A stretch of DNA of 26,639 nt from a virus. Both the position numbers and the translations under genes were made by a program. Below, piece after piece: positions 1 to 7,171 of the stretch; the stretch's first letter is position 1, and every line of letters begins with the position of its first letter. The stretch spans positions 1 to 26,639 of IMG/VR virus record IMGVR_UViG_3300043399_000921. One strand, given 5' to 3'. The notes beneath the pieces were generated by a model. The model was not told the origin of the DNA and did no database searches. It saw nothing but the letters and a program-made list of their open reading frames with translations.

Positions 1-898
1 TCACAGTGTCAGCACCTTCCATCTCAGCAAGCAACAACGGGCTAATCAACGTCTCGTCATAGATGATGAACTCGCAGTTGTGCTCGCGACGGAAACGTTC
101 CTCACCTAACGCTGCACGCTCTTGGCTTGCCCAGTCATCGCCACGTTCAGGATGCTTGTCCCACGTAGCGAGATAGCTTGCAAAACCGTTGCGACCTATC
201 TCTTTCTCGTTACCATATTCATCTAACTTCTTGTTTGCTTCGCGCCATATGAATGAGAACTGATCGTCATCGCTGTTTGGTGTCGATGTGATGATTGCCT
301 TACCACCAGTAGCAAGCGTAGGCGAGATGGAAGCCCAGAATTCTCTGGCAATCGTAGGTCTAACGAATGCAAACTCGTCACAGTATAGCAGCGAGATGGA
401 CATACCACGACCGGTCGTTTCTGTAGTAGTGGCGCTCACGATGCGGCTACCGTTATCAAAATCGATGCTGCCCTTGTTATAGCTGACAACACCGCAACGT
501 ATGTGATCAGGCACTGCTTCGTAAGCATAGCGTATACGCTGCATAATTTCCTGTGCACCTGTATATTTGTGTGCAGCAATAAGAATAGTTGAGTCTGGTA
601 CAAACATAGCATACCACACTAGGTATCCTGCCGCAGTTGTAGTCTTGCCCATCTGTCGTCCAAGCATGTTGATGCTGAAACGATAAGTGTGATAGTTATG
701 TATTAAGTCCACCTGATAATCAAATGGTTCATATTGAATTTTACCGCGAGTTGGATGTTGGATATAAAAGAAGTTACGCATAAAATATTCTGGACCTGTT
801 TCAGGATCCATACATGCTGCAAATTCAGCAATCTGTTTATCGGTATAGGTGTGCTTTTTGTGTGCTTTTTTTACTAAGACAGATTCAACGTTACTCAT
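1..898 (-). CDS. 17: Large terminase subunit gp17, partial (N-terminal 299 residues)
   Basis: ATPase motor that packages DNA into the prohead through the portal. The frame opens at ATG 898-896 and runs off the left edge, so only the ATPase half is present and the C-terminal nuclease domain lies outside. Visible motifs are a Walker A-like GRQMGKTTTA (residues 80-89), a Walker B with LLYCDEFAFV (170-179), and a later ITSTP that fits the coupling motif. T4 gp17 has a similar loop, SRQLGKTT, near residue 161, so this protein has about 80 fewer residues before it. The start overlaps the stop of the upstream HNH gene as ATGA, so the two are translationally linked. No strong ribosome binding site precedes it. 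Base composition is more GC-rich than in the neighbouring HNH gene. Identity is secure; exact relatedness is not. Confidence 0.93.
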   Translation of the reverse strand, partial: MSNVESVLVKKAHKKHTYTDKQIAEFAACMDPETGPEYFMRNFFYIQHPTRGKIQYEPFDYQVDLIHNYHTYRFSINMLGRQMGKTTTAAGYLVWYAMFVPDSTILIAAHKYTGAQEIMQRIRYAYEAVPDHIRCGVVSYNKGSIDFDNGSRIVSATTTETTGRGMSISLLYCDEFAFVRPTIAREFWASISPTLATGGKAIITSTPNSDDDQFSFIWREANKKLDEYGNEKEIGRNGFASYLATWDKHPERGDDWASQERAALGEERFRREHNCEFIIYDETLISPLLLAEMEGADTV

Positions 899-1545
899 GT
901 TAATTTCTTTTCTGCATTCTTTGCTAACAACGTTTGGCGAATTTTCTCCCTCGTTTCTGGTGAAAGCGTCTTACCTTTATTAAAACTGCTTAAGCGTTCT
1001 TTTTGTTCGTCGCTAATTTTCTTGCCTTTGTGCTTTGCACCAATTTTCTTTTTTGTTTCCTCAGAAGACTTTGTGCCTCGTCTTTTTTCTGCTATTAATT
1101 TGTATTTTGTTTTGTCAGCATTAACTACGATTTCACCAGTTGCAATTCTCTTTTTTCGAGTTTCGCTTATCTTTCTTCTATGCTCTTCAGAAAATTTCTT
1201 ACCCAAATGTTGTTTTACAAAAACGTCCTTTAAAGACTCTTTTAGAATTTGATATGTCCTTGAATTAAGTTTATATCTGTTTTGTTGATGAATGTTGCTC
1301 GCATGGATCATCATCCAAAAAGCATAGGACATTTTCATTTTCTCGTCGTTTTCTGTAAACTTAATCAATAGCCAATGGCAAATAAAATGCTCTTTTGCAG
1401 TTAAATTAACTAAATTTTCTTTAGTATCTGCGCCACCCAAACTTCGTGGAATAATGTGATGTTTTTCAAAATATCCGTCCAAAGTTCTTACTTTGGCATT
1501 GTTAATAATGTTGTCGTACCAACGCTTGTACTTGTTATCGATCAT
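895..1545 (-). CDS. HNH homing endonuclease with NUMOD3 repeats
   Basis: Free-standing homing endonuclease, 216 residues. The N-terminal half has the HNH core YFEKHHIIPRSLGG (about residues 25-38), followed by a T..ENLV.LT..EH segment ending in a further His. The C-terminal half holds several NUMOD3 DNA-binding modules, seen as repeated GKK(F/I)S(E/D)E-type and LSPETREKIR motifs from about residue 114 to 205. It is rich in Lys and AT-rich, unlike the terminase it overlaps by 4 bp (ATGA). Such genes usually spread by cutting an allele that lacks them and copying themselves in. Its position directly against gene 17 suggests it inserted between gene 17 and its former promoter. A CTAAATA box lies 4 bp before the start. 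The family call is firm; activity and target site are unknown. Confidence 0.9.
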   Translation of the reverse strand: MIDNKYKRWYDNIINNAKVRTLDGYFEKHHIIPRSLGGADTKENLVNLTAKEHFICHWLLIKFTENDEKMKMSYAFWMMIHASNIHQQNRYKLNSRTYQILKESLKDVFVKQHLGKKFSEEHRRKISETRKKRIATGEIVVNADKTKYKLIAEKRRGTKSSEETKKKIGAKHKGKKISDEQKERLSSFNKGKTLSPETREKIRQTLLAKNAEKKLT

Positions 1546-1549
1546 ACTA

Positions 1550-1556
1550 TATTTAG
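1550..1556 (-). promoter_or_regulatory. Late promoter-like box CTAAATA
   Basis: CTAAATA on the minus strand resembles the T4 late -10 element TATAAATA and the CTAAATA boxes found before other genes in this window. It is only a few bases before the HNH start codon, so a transcript from it would be almost leaderless for that gene. It may instead be the old gene 17 promoter, separated from gene 17 by the HNH insertion. The call rests on motif only. Confidence 0.4.
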
Positions 1557-1590
1557 TTCTTAATCAATATTCCTTCCATTGGACCTGCCA

Positions 1591-1839
1591 TTAATTAAAT
1601 TCCTTAGTCACGTTTCTAAAAATTGTTCTTCCCCAAAAGTCTGTATGTGCCAAATATATAGTATGTATACGTGCCTCTATGTGGTTGCGCCAATGTTCTA
1701 AAAATTGGTGCGAACGGGGAAAATCTGGTTGACGATCCACGGTTTGCCATATAAACTCTTGGAGTAAACTTTGATAATCCGGAATATAGTAATATATCTG
1801 GATTGTAGTCAATCTTTCATCAAACTCTTGTTTGGTCAT
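1591..1839 (-). CDS. Usg-like family small protein
   Basis: An 82-residue protein whose pattern matches the Usg-like family as I remember it: a TTIQIYYYIPDYQSLLQEFIWQ core, then FPRSHQFLEHWR, then a basic/aromatic tail with IHTIYLAH. That family is made of short proteins of unknown function, found mainly in alphaproteobacteria. There is no signal peptide or membrane segment. The ATG at 1839 has no clear ribosome binding site, and an AATAAATA box lies just upstream, so the mRNA may be leaderless. The gene sits between two HNH genes and is divergent from the second, which is a plausible setting for host-gene capture. No function can be given. The resemblance is by eye, but it covers most of the length. 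Confidence 0.65.
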   Translation of the reverse strand: MTKQEFDERLTTIQIYYYIPDYQSLLQEFIWQTVDRQPDFPRSHQFLEHWRNHIEARIHTIYLAHTDFWGRTIFRNVTKEFN

Positions 1840-1840
1840 G

Positions 1841-1852
1841 TAAATATTTATT
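1841..1852. promoter_or_regulatory. Palindromic late promoter-like element between divergent genes
   Basis: The stretch TAAATATTTATT contains a perfect 10-bp palindrome (TAAATATTTA). On the minus strand it reads AATAAATA ahead of the Usg-like gene. On the plus strand it reads GTAAATA, about 16 bases before the GTG at 1863. One element could therefore serve as a late -10 box in both directions. Only 23 bp separate the two start codons. Confidence 0.4.
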
Positions 1853-1862
1853 GGAGAACGTC

Positions 1863-2384
1863 GTGAGTGACTGCTTAATTTTGAACGCAGATTATAGACC
1901 TTTAAGTTATTTGCCTTTGAGCACTATTCCTTGGCAACAAGCTGTTAAGCTAGGATTTATGGGTCGTATTACAATTTTAGAGGAATACGATAATTGGCAA
2001 GTGCATAGTCCAAGCACTACCCTTAACGTACCTGCGTTGGCAATCACAAAAGAATATATGAAATATAAGAAGGGCGTTCGCTTTTCTCGTAAGAATCTAT
2101 ACTTGCGTGATCTTTATCAGTGCCAATACTGTGGAGATACGTTTGATGCACATGAACTAACTATTGACCACGTGGTTCCAGTTAGTAAGGGTGGTAAGAC
2201 TGAATGGACTAACTGTACTACAGCATGTATGCCTTGCAACTTAAAGAAGGGCAATAAGCTTGTGCAGCCTCGCCGCTTGCCATTCAAACCAGAAGTATGG
2301 CATCTAATTAACAACAATATCGAGCATCTTAACTTTCACATTAAGCATGAAAGTTGGCGCCCGTATATTGAAGCTATTGGATAA
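1863..2384 (+). CDS. HNH endonuclease (zinc-binding HNH type)
   Basis: A 173-residue protein with a CxxC-flanked HNH nuclease core: CQYCGDTF, then LTIDHVVPVSKGGKTEWTN, then CMPCNLKKGN. The first half has the ILNADYRPLSYLPLS segment usual in a widespread bacterial and phage HNH family that is free-standing and not part of an intron. I chose GTG 1863 over the upstream TTG 1851 because GGAGAA at 1853-1858 is well placed as its ribosome binding site and the family usually begins at this point. Its stop overlaps a late promoter box for the next gene. It may be a homing enzyme or may act in recombination or packaging; the sequence does not decide. Confidence 0.85.
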   Translation: MSDCLILNADYRPLSYLPLSTIPWQQAVKLGFMGRITILEEYDNWQVHSPSTTLNVPALAITKEYMKYKKGVRFSRKNLYLRDLYQCQYCGDTFDAHELTIDHVVPVSKGGKTEWTNCTTACMPCNLKKGNKLVQPRRLPFKPEVWHLINNNIEHLNFHIKHESWRPYIEAIG

Positions 2385-2387
2385 ATA
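2381..2387 (+). promoter_or_regulatory. Late promoter box ATAAATA
   Basis: ATAAATA on the plus strand, overlapping the stop codon of the HNH gene. It is followed by a ribosome binding site AAAGGAAA (2396-2403) and the ATG at 2409. Spacing suits a T4-type late promoter with a short leader. Confidence 0.6.
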
Positions 2388-2408
2388 TTAGCATTAAAGG
2401 AAACCTCG

Positions 2409-2972
2409 ATGACTGATATCCGCAAGCATATTAATATTGTAGCTGAGGCTACTTCTAGCTATGAAACTCGTGTACAAGGCGTAGTTGATAAGGTGCTTGA
2501 CAAGCACGCATACTATCCTCTAAAAGGAAAAGAGGAAATTATGCAAGCTGTTAAAGGTGCTTCTTACGGTGTAACTGACTACATGATGGGCGGTCGTACT
2601 CAGAAAGAGTTTGTTGCTGATGTTCTTGCAGGCCTCAAAGGTAAGCTTAATAAACCAAAAGCTGATCCTGCTGTAAAGAAGGCAGAAGCAAATCAAAAGC
2701 TTCAACGTATTGCTGATAAGATAAACGACGTAATTGGTTCTACATTCCCTGATGGTGACCCAATTGATACACTTTATCCTTGGATGCTTAGACAGGGGTT
2801 TGATGATAGCAAAGTAATGACATTGCTAGACAAGGCTGCACGTTTGAACGGATATAAGAGCTACTATAGGCAGCTTGAAGACTTCTGGGATCAAATTGCT
2901 GCTGATAATCCAGGCGGATTTGGCGGCAGTGAAGTTACTAAAGACAATAACCCTTGGCGTAGTAGTCGTTAA
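2409..2972 (+). CDS. Putative internal virion protein, function unknown
   Basis: A 187-residue soluble protein I do not recognise by function. It begins MTDIRKHINIVAEA, which resembles the short leader of T4 capsid-targeted proteins, with a possible prohead-protease site after VAE. The middle is Lys/Ala-rich and helical (about residues 75-110), and the C-terminal part ends in a Gly-rich, polar tail. It has its own late promoter box and a strong ribosome binding site (AAAGGAAA). It is convergent with the next gene, and the two stop codons overlap. Position at the edge of a block of leader-bearing proteins supports a structural or packaged role, but that is inference. Confidence 0.6.
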   Translation: MTDIRKHINIVAEATSSYETRVQGVVDKVLDKHAYYPLKGKEEIMQAVKGASYGVTDYMMGGRTQKEFVADVLAGLKGKLNKPKADPAVKKAEANQKLQRIADKINDVIGSTFPDGDPIDTLYPWMLRQGFDDSKVMTLLDKAARLNGYKSYYRQLEDFWDQIAADNPGGFGGSEVTKDNNPWRSSR

Positions 2973-3169
2973 ATTGGTTTCTCGCCGGTTAAGTATGGCC
3001 TACTAAACCACAATTTAAACCACTCTTGAGAGCCTGTCTGTATGTTATTTTCACGTTGCAGCTGGGCTTTTTCTGTTCCCGTAATTGAAACGTTAATGCC
3101 TTCATAAGCTGTCCAGTTAGGTTTATTACCTATACCAGCAAGCAACTTCATTCTATCTAATTCATCCAT
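2969..3169 (-). CDS. Small conserved-looking protein with ELDRMKLLAGI start
   Basis: A 66-residue ORF beginning MDELDRMKLLAGI, a short amphipathic motif that recurs inside the 524-residue protein upstream in the operon (INDIRRLSGM near residue 203). Its start overlaps the end of the preceding gene by 8 bp, and its stop overlaps the stop of the convergent plus-strand gene. It has no membrane segment or catalytic motif. Tight packing and motif sharing argue that it is real and belongs with the virion block. Function unknown. Confidence 0.6.
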   Translation of the reverse strand: MDELDRMKLLAGIGNKPNWTAYEGINVSITGTEKAQLQRENNIQTGSQEWFKLWFSRPYLTGEKPI

Positions 3170-3626
3170 TTGCTGCTGGTTGTTCTGTTTGATTCATGTA
3201 ATCGTAAAGCTTTTTACCACCGTACAATATAGCAATTACTCCAGCAACTGGAATAGAATACTTCATTACAACTAAAGCGAATGCTTTAATAGTAACTGGA
3301 TCTAATGTATTACCTACCATTTCTGTAATTGCTGTTATTGCTTCATCAACTGATTTATATACGTAGTAGCTGCCACCTGTTGCAATTGCTGCACCCGGAT
3401 GCTTTAATAGAACTTTACCTATTCCAACAGCAGTTTTACCAACTGCTTTACCAATAATCTTTGGTGCTTGCTTTACAGCTTGTTTTGCTGTCTGCTTTGC
3501 AGCTTGACCAAACAAAAATCTACCAAGTGCAGGTGCACCTATTCTAACTGCTGTAGCTATTGCTGGAAGCAAAAACGCCCATTCGTTTAATTGCTGTGAT
3601 TCATTTACAACTTCATTAACTTTCAT
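3162..3626 (-). CDS. Putative packaged membrane-active protein
   Basis: A 154-residue protein with three distinct parts. The N-terminus MKVNEVVNES resembles a capsid-targeting leader with a possible cleavage after VNE. Then comes a hydrophobic stretch (about 16-37), a Lys/Gln/Ala-rich basic helix (about 40-75), and a second hydrophobic region with likely membrane helices (about 78-90 and 112-133, including KYSIPVAGVIAILYGG). A good ribosome binding site, AAGG, lies 8 bases before the ATG. An internal head protein with membrane-inserting helices could help DNA entry or act on the host membrane after ejection, but no homologue was recognised. Confidence 0.6.
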   Translation of the reverse strand: MKVNEVVNESQQLNEWAFLLPAIATAVRIGAPALGRFLFGQAAKQTAKQAVKQAPKIIGKAVGKTAVGIGKVLLKHPGAAIATGGSYYVYKSVDEAITAITEMVGNTLDPVTIKAFALVVMKYSIPVAGVIAILYGGKKLYDYMNQTEQPAANG

Positions 3627-3631
3627 AGCGT

Positions 3632-4387
3632 TTACCTTACCAAATACTTTTTAATTAAGTTCTTTACAGTTTGTACAAAACCAGGTTTTTCTTTTTTATC
3701 AATTATTTGACTTACATCAGCTAAAAACTTGTAAGCACGAGTTATCAATCGCTTATATTCTTTTGGATTTTCAAAATCTTCTGAACGTAATCTATGTTGC
3801 TGTAAGTTATTTGCAATTGCACTGTATACATCGCTACGTGCAACTCTATCATAGTTGCTTGCTAAATCCCAAAGTGCTTGACTAAATCTCGCATTAACTT
3901 CCATTGGGTGTTTCAAATATGCTTGATAATCATCTTTTGGCTGTTTGTAAGGAACTGCCAGTAATGCTCTTCCGCCACTTTTTAAATCATCGAGAGCATG
4001 TTGTAGCTCATGTAATATAGTACTTGCTGGATTTTTCTTTTTTTGTAATAATAACTTTGTGTTTATATTAATAATATGATAAGGAACAGGGGAGTAAGCC
4101 CCAAATTCTCTTTCGCCTGTCATCTCTCTGTCATTTGATACAAAACGCAATGGTTCATCTGAATAATTTGGTATGGCTTTAAACAATAAAAATTTAACAG
4201 ATTTTGTTTGAATAGGAGGAATAGGTTTACCCATGTGATATGCTATACGTTCTAGTGTCATATCAAACCCGTCAAATGTCTCTATATTTTTTCTACTTAA
4301 CATCCAACGACTAACGTAGTTGGCAACAGCCATTAAATCTTTAGTTTCAGCTACATCTTCTTGTAATGTAATTTCTTCAATAAGCAC
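3632..4387 (-). CDS. HExxH zinc metallopeptidase-like protein
   Basis: A 251-residue protein carrying ILHELQHALDDLKSGG, an HExxH zinc site at about residues 126-130, with EVNAR about 33 residues later. The Glu there (about 163) could be the third ligand, as in ImmA/IrrE-like and other gluzincin-type enzymes. I start it at GTG 4387, four bases after the upstream stop, because GGAG lies nine bases before it; starting at 4441 would overlap the previous gene by 50 bp. The new N-terminus MLIEEITLQEDVAE contains LQE, a possible prohead-protease site. It lies in a row of leader-bearing genes, which suggests an enzyme packaged in the head or processing head proteins. Substrate unknown; the fold assignment is motif-based. 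Confidence 0.6.
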   Translation of the reverse strand: MLIEEITLQEDVAETKDLMAVANYVSRWMLSRKNIETFDGFDMTLERIAYHMGKPIPPIQTKSVKFLLFKAIPNYSDEPLRFVSNDREMTGEREFGAYSPVPYHIININTKLLLQKKKNPASTILHELQHALDDLKSGGRALLAVPYKQPKDDYQAYLKHPMEVNARFSQALWDLASNYDRVARSDVYSAIANNLQQHRLRSEDFENPKEYKRLITRAYKFLADVSQIIDKKEKPGFVQTVKNLIKKYLVR

Positions 4388-4391
4388 GGTG

Positions 4392-4742
4392 TTAGACTCC
4401 GTACTTGTTCTTTTTTGCTTTAGCAACCGGACTTGAAACACTTGTATCTTTAGGTTCGCTCGCTTCTCCGCTTGTCATCCATTTGCCTTTTTTGCCTAAA
4501 ATTTTTAATCCGTGCTTTAATTTTTCTTCATCTGCTTTTGTATAAGCATAAGCAGCAGGCATATTTGCTAAATCAGTTTCAGTAGTAGGATCATGATCTG
4601 GTGCCATTGCAACAGCAGTCATAAATCTGTAAAACTCATAAAATTGATCTAGTTCAGGCATAACCATAATATTAGCTACCTGCTTTTCAGTGTATGGATG
4701 CATCTCACCGTTAGCTTCATTTAAGAATTCCTTAGCTCTCAT
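4392..4742 (-). CDS. Capsid-targeted small protein, paralogue A
   Basis: A 116-residue protein beginning MRAKEFLNEAN, very close to the T4 internal protein leader MKTYQEFIAEA, with a predicted cut after LNE. It ends SPVAKAKKNKYGV. The neighbour upstream (4739-5095) begins MRAKEFIGEQ and ends SPVLKKKKNRYGV, so the two are tandem duplicates with divergent middles. The start overlaps the previous stop as ATGA. The mature product would be small, with a basic C-terminal tail suited to sitting with packaged DNA. No enzyme motif is seen, and its role inside the virion is inferred. Confidence 0.7.
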   Translation of the reverse strand: MRAKEFLNEANGEMHPYTEKQVANIMVMPELDQFYEFYRFMTAVAMAPDHDPTTETDLANMPAAYAYTKADEEKLKHGLKILGKKGKWMTSGEASEPKDTSVSSPVAKAKKNKYGV

Positions 4743-5095
4743 ACCCCATACCTATTCTTTTTCTTTTTAAGAACCGGGCTTTGTTTGTTAATATTTTTAG
4801 GTTCTTCACTTTTAGCAGTAGTAATCATCGAAGATGGTTGACTTGTTACTTTTAAAGCTGTTTTTAAAATTTCTTCTTCTCCAGAACTATAAGCAGTAAC
4901 TACCATATTTTCACCCCAAGGACTTTCAGGCTCTGCTAATGTTTGATCTGGTCCTGAGCTAGCCAAAACTAGCCCCATACGATACTGTAAATATGGATCT
5001 TGATTTGGTAAATTAGGCAATACATGTGTTGCAGGCAAAGTATAATTCTCTTCACCTGATAACTTTTGTTCACCTATAAATTCTTTTGCTCTCAC
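4739..5095 (-). CDS. Capsid-targeted small protein, paralogue B
   Basis: A 118-residue protein read from GTG 5095, one base after the stop of the 524-residue gene. The frame stays open further upstream, but that part only reads through the other gene's 3' end. The GTG start gives MRAKEFIGEQKLSGEEN, which matches the leader of its tandem paralogue. The body is rich in Pro, Ser and acidic residues, and the tail SPVLKKKKNRYGV is basic. The predicted leader cut after IGE has Gln at P1', less usual than Ala, Gly or Ser. Probably an internal head protein; no further function can be read. Confidence 0.65.
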   Translation of the reverse strand: MRAKEFIGEQKLSGEENYTLPATHVLPNLPNQDPYLQYRMGLVLASSGPDQTLAEPESPWGENMVVTAYSSGEEEILKTALKVTSQPSSMITTAKSEEPKNINKQSPVLKKKKNRYGV

Positions 5096-5096
5096 T

Positions 5097-6671
5097 TTAC
5101 CACTTTCTGCAAGACCAGTAACGAGCTTTTGTGCGTGGACCTGGGTTATCGCAATTATGACGGGCGCGGAAACTCTTGCGGCGTTCTGGATTGCTCTTCT
5201 TAATACGCATGTTAGGATCGCCAAAGTTCACTTTCTTTACGTTTCCAGTCTTTGGATCTTTTACGTAAACTTTAAACTTCTTAACATCACCTTGCATTGG
5301 TTTACCAAGCGGCACTTTACGACCGCGATACTCTGCTTCGTTGATTGATTCCGTAACATACTTGTTAAGTGCATTAGCAACTTCCTGTGCAACTGCACCA
5401 TGTCGTGTTACTTCAAGAACACTATTACCTCTGCGGTCGCTTACCCATAATCCGTTAGCAGTAAATGGCGGAAGGAAATCAGCTAACTTGTTTTCAATAA
5501 TTAACTGTGCAACAAGTTCTGCACTTTCTTTTGTAATTTTCGATTCATCTAAACCTTTTTCTGATTTAGTATTGTTCATATCAAGCTTCCAGCCATTAGC
5601 CGCACGCCATTTGGGGTTGTTGATCTTTGAATCCCAATTGCTACCAAAGTGACGCTTTGCATCTTCTTCTGTATCAAATGTATAAGTCTTGCCATACTTT
5701 GATGTAACAACAATTTTCTTTAGCTTAAATGGCTCAGTACGTGGAATTGATGTAATACCCATTTTCCAGTTTTCAATACCTTCTGGTATCGCTGATTCAC
5801 CATAATCTTTTTCACCAAACTCTGCTTCACGATACCCTGCTTCGTATGCAGCAATTTCCGCTGGATCAGTTAAAGGCAGTAATTGCATTTGTCCTTTTAC
5901 TGCATCTGGACCAGTGTATGGAGCAATTTTATGTGGGCGAGATTTTCTACCGTAATAAGCATCAGCAGCACCGCGATCATATGGGCTACCAGGTGAAGTA
6001 TCGTAATTTTGTTCTTTTACTGGTTCTTTAGTTGGCATTCCTGATAAACGACGAATATCATTAATGCTTTCTTCGTAATCTTCTTCTCCATAATAGTATG
6101 CATCCTTTTCTTGTTCAGATGCTTTTATTAAGTTGCTTACATCGTAACTTTGAATATCATCATTTTTAAATTGTACATAAGCAAAATTGCCGCTTGGAGC
6201 AAGTTCAACTACTTCACCTAAATCGTTTTCGTGTGATGTTGGATAGTTAATACGAACAATGTCGCCCACTTGAAGACTATCTTCTTCGATAGATTCTTCA
6301 TAATCACCTTCAGTTGAACTTGGCCCAAACAATTTTTTATCTAACTTATTTGCTGCTGCTTTGAGTCCTGTACCAACAACTGCTTTAGATGCACCACGTG
6401 CTAATGCACCTGCGCCTCTTGCTAACGCTCCACCTACTGCACCAATAACTGGTGCAAGTTCATCTATTTGATCATCTTCAAAAGTACAACCGCAATCTTC
6501 AAGCATCTGTATTGCTTTCTCATCTAGTGCAATTGTAATACTACCTTCAGTGTGTTCAATAACAAATGTTTCAATATTAGTTAAATCTCTTATGCTAATA
6601 TCAAACTCATCACCTGTTACTGGCTGAATAGAAGCTAATTCAGCCTCAGTTAAGTACTTTTTAAGACTCAT
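5097..6671 (-). CDS. Multi-domain head-associated protein, possibly proteolytically processed
   Basis: A 524-residue protein with clear modules. It starts MSLKKYLTEAE, a leader with a gp21-type site (LTE|A). Residues 71-110 are an Ala/Gly-rich, hydrophobic-basic segment (ALARGAGALARGA). Residues 133-182 look like a small beta-barrel starting LQVGDIVRINYP. INDIRRLSGM follows near 203. Residues 232-290 form a YDRGAADAYYGR...AYEAGY unit of a kind I associate with marine phages. The C-terminal domain (446-524) ends RARHNCDNPGPRTKARYWSC and is rich in conserved-looking His and Cys. INE|A at 445-446 sits exactly at the start of that domain. Ribosome binding site AAAGGAAT precedes the ATG. It may be cut into several internal proteins; that is a prediction. 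Confidence 0.6.
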   Translation of the reverse strand: MSLKKYLTEAELASIQPVTGDEFDISIRDLTNIETFVIEHTEGSITIALDEKAIQMLEDCGCTFEDDQIDELAPVIGAVGGALARGAGALARGASKAVVGTGLKAAANKLDKKLFGPSSTEGDYEESIEEDSLQVGDIVRINYPTSHENDLGEVVELAPSGNFAYVQFKNDDIQSYDVSNLIKASEQEKDAYYYGEEDYEESINDIRRLSGMPTKEPVKEQNYDTSPGSPYDRGAADAYYGRKSRPHKIAPYTGPDAVKGQMQLLPLTDPAEIAAYEAGYREAEFGEKDYGESAIPEGIENWKMGITSIPRTEPFKLKKIVVTSKYGKTYTFDTEEDAKRHFGSNWDSKINNPKWRAANGWKLDMNNTKSEKGLDESKITKESAELVAQLIIENKLADFLPPFTANGLWVSDRRGNSVLEVTRHGAVAQEVANALNKYVTESINEAEYRGRKVPLGKPMQGDVKKFKVYVKDPKTGNVKKVNFGDPNMRIKKSNPERRKSFRARHNCDNPGPRTKARYWSCRKW

Positions 6672-6676
6672 TGAAA

Positions 6677-7159
6677 TTATTCCTTTGACATCGATTCAAA
6701 CATTTTGCGAAGCTTGCCTTCCATTGCAGCAACCATTGGGTTATCTGCGCCGGCAGCAGCACGCCATCCATCTTTTTCACGATGCATGTCATTACCTGAT
6801 GGTGTTGCAGCATCCATATCTGCCACTTCTTCATCGGGAGTATTAGCATATGCTGGATCTCTGTCTGCTTCTGTCATTCCGCATCCACTAGTCATTATTT
6901 CTGGACCTTGTTGTGGTGCAGGTTGACCAGCTAACTTAAGCATATCAAGTAGTGCCATTGCTTCTTGACCATCAGCTTGAATAGCAATTGCTTCGTCTAC
7001 CTTTTCTTTATCTTCTTCCTTGTCATCGTCTTTTTCTTTAGCGGCTTTTGACATAGGTTCTTTTTTATCGCCGTCCTTATCTAAATCAAGAAAGTCTGGT
7101 TTTGCTTCATCAACTTGTGAAAGTTGACTCATTTTTTCTAGTAATGATTTCATATCCAT
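6677..7159 (-). CDS. Acidic protein with EF-hand-like loop
   Basis: A 160-residue, strongly acidic and Met-rich protein. Near residue 22 it has PDFLDLDKDGDKKEPM, whose DxDxDG spacing resembles a calcium-binding EF-hand or dockerin loop; I have seen similar motifs in marine phage head proteins. Acidic and Lys-rich clusters follow (residues about 30-55), then a low-complexity middle and a C-terminal helix (MEGKLRKMFESMSKE). The composition recalls the scaffold/core proteins of T4 proheads (gp67/gp68 type), but no specific homology is visible. A ribosome binding site AAGGAAA is present. It lies 5 bp before the 524-residue gene in the same operon. Confidence 0.55.
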   Translation of the reverse strand: MDMKSLLEKMSQLSQVDEAKPDFLDLDKDGDKKEPMSKAAKEKDDDKEEDKEKVDEAIAIQADGQEAMALLDMLKLAGQPAPQQGPEIMTSGCGMTEADRDPAYANTPDEEVADMDAATPSGNDMHREKDGWRAAAGADNPMVAAMEGKLRKMFESMSKE

Positions 7160-7171
7160 TTAAAAATTTCC

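Noticed and set aside
1-898. Truncated or split gene 17 because about 80 N-terminal residues are missing relative to T4
   Set aside because: The ATG is well placed, the ATPase motifs are intact, and a shorter N-terminus seems usual in marine T4-like phages; the missing C-terminus is only the window edge.
4388-4441. Upstream extension of the metallopeptidase-like frame
   Set aside because: It would overlap the previous gene by 50 bp, while GTG 4387 has a GGAG ribosome binding site and a 4-base gap.
5096-5224. Upstream extension of the paralogue B reading frame
   Set aside because: It lies inside the 3' end of the 524-residue gene in another frame, and the leader motif of paralogue B starts at GTG 5095.
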